Source of the DNA: Actinomycetota bacterium
GTDB taxonomy: Bacteria; Actinomycetota; Thermoleophilia; Miltoncostaeales; Miltoncostaeaceae
NCBI GenBank assembly: GCA_947451735.1
Contig: CANGAY010000049.1
Span: forward strand, 1-6,149
DNA: 6,149 bases
Direction: 5' to 3'
Shown: positions 5,978 to 6,149 of the stretch, in pieces
How positions within the stretch are numbered: position 1 is the stretch's first letter
Layout: every line of letters starts with the position of its first letter
Notes under the pieces: generated by a model
What the model saw: only the letters and a program-made list of their open reading frames with translations
Told to the model about the DNA's origin: nothing
The model's database searches: none
Position numbers and translations under genes: made by a program

Positions 5978-6149
5978 GCCGCCGGCTCCTCCACCTCGAC
6001 GCGCGGGAAAAGCGGGTCGCCGGGCGCCACGGTGGCCCCCGGGGTGCCGGCATCCCATGCGGTGCGGGCCAGCGACACGTCGTCGGCCGGCTCGCCCAGG
6101 GCGGCGAGCACCTTCTCGCACGAGCCGGGGATGACCGGCCACAGCAGGA
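5974..6149 (-). CDS. metG: Methionyl-tRNA synthetase, C-terminal fragment (runs off right edge)
   Basis: Methionyl-tRNA synthetase charges initiator and elongator tRNA-Met with methionine in the cytoplasm. Only the last 58 codons are present, ending with TAG at 5976-5974. The translation contains LLWPVIPGSCEKVLAALG, typical of the end of the anticodon-binding helical domain, then a Trp-containing linker (TAWDAG) and the late motif GDPLFPRVE before the short tail VEEPAA. There is no C-terminal tRNA-binding (EMAP-like) extension, so this is probably the short form common in actinobacteria. The catalytic domain lies outside the window. Its position directly before tatD agrees with the widespread actinobacterial order. 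The frame is easy to overlook because the tatD frame is also open across it. Confidence 0.9.
   Translation of the reverse strand, partial: LLWPVIPGSCEKVLAALGEPADDVSLARTAWDAGTPGATVAPGDPLFPRVEVEEPAA
5986..5992 (-). promoter_or_regulatory. Strong Shine-Dalgarno deciding the tatD start
   Basis: The minus strand reads GGAGGAG inside the last codons of metG, an almost perfect match to the 16S rRNA tail. Eight nucleotides separate it from the ATA at 5977. It is the best ribosome binding site in the window and supports initiation at that non-standard codon. Confidence 0.6.

Noticed and set aside
5978..6142. A longer tatD starting at GTG 6142 or ATG 6058
   Set aside because: The added residues are Arg/Gly-rich, unlike TatD, and are read out of frame through the conserved metG C-terminus. 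The overlap would be 169 or 85 bases, and no Shine-Dalgarno fits.
1..6149. CRISPR arrays, tRNA genes, insertion sequences, attachment sites
   Set aside because: No spaced direct repeats, tRNA-like cloverleaf, transposase motif or terminal inverted repeats were seen on reading through both strands; a covariance-model scan was not possible.

Overview
This is an ordinary-looking chromosomal stretch from a high-GC bacterium, most likely an actinobacterium. A lineage near Thermoleophilia is a guess from overall style, not something a marker here proves. Supporting signs are the very GC-rich third codon positions, GTG starts, the core order metG-tatD-rsmA-ispE, and two apparent leaderless genes with TANNNT -10 boxes 6-7 nt from the start codon. 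No tRNA, rRNA, CRISPR array, insertion sequence or phage gene is visible.

Layout. (1) 1-278, minus strand: the N-terminal 92 codons of a membrane protein of unknown function that runs off the left edge. (2) 279-368: a divergent intergenic region with a leaderless promoter for the leftward gene and a nested inverted repeat. (3) 369-3472, plus strand: an exported-protein group of three genes. These are a CE4/NodB polysaccharide deacetylase, a Tat-type sulfatase with its own leaderless promoter, and a small secreted beta-rich protein whose GTG start overlaps the sulfatase stop. (4) 3473-3565: a convergent intergenic region with two strong GC-rich hairpins, probably terminators. (5) 3566-6149, minus strand: a tightly overlapping housekeeping operon transcribed metG (partial C-terminus), tatD, rsmA, ispE.

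How the genes fit together. The minus-strand operon carries essential functions (Met-tRNA synthesis, a TatD nuclease, 16S rRNA dimethylation, the isoprenoid MEP pathway), and every junction overlaps by a few bases, which suggests translational coupling. The plus-strand genes encode three exported proteins. Two belong to families that remove substituents (acetyl and sulfate) from extracellular or envelope polymers, so a shared role in envelope or glycan remodelling is plausible but unproven.

The most interesting points are the tatD start, where the only sensible initiation codon is ATA behind a near-perfect ribosome binding site and overlapping the metG stop; the sulfatase/small-secreted-protein pair; and the promoter architecture. 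I did not find convincing evidence of a wholly new system.
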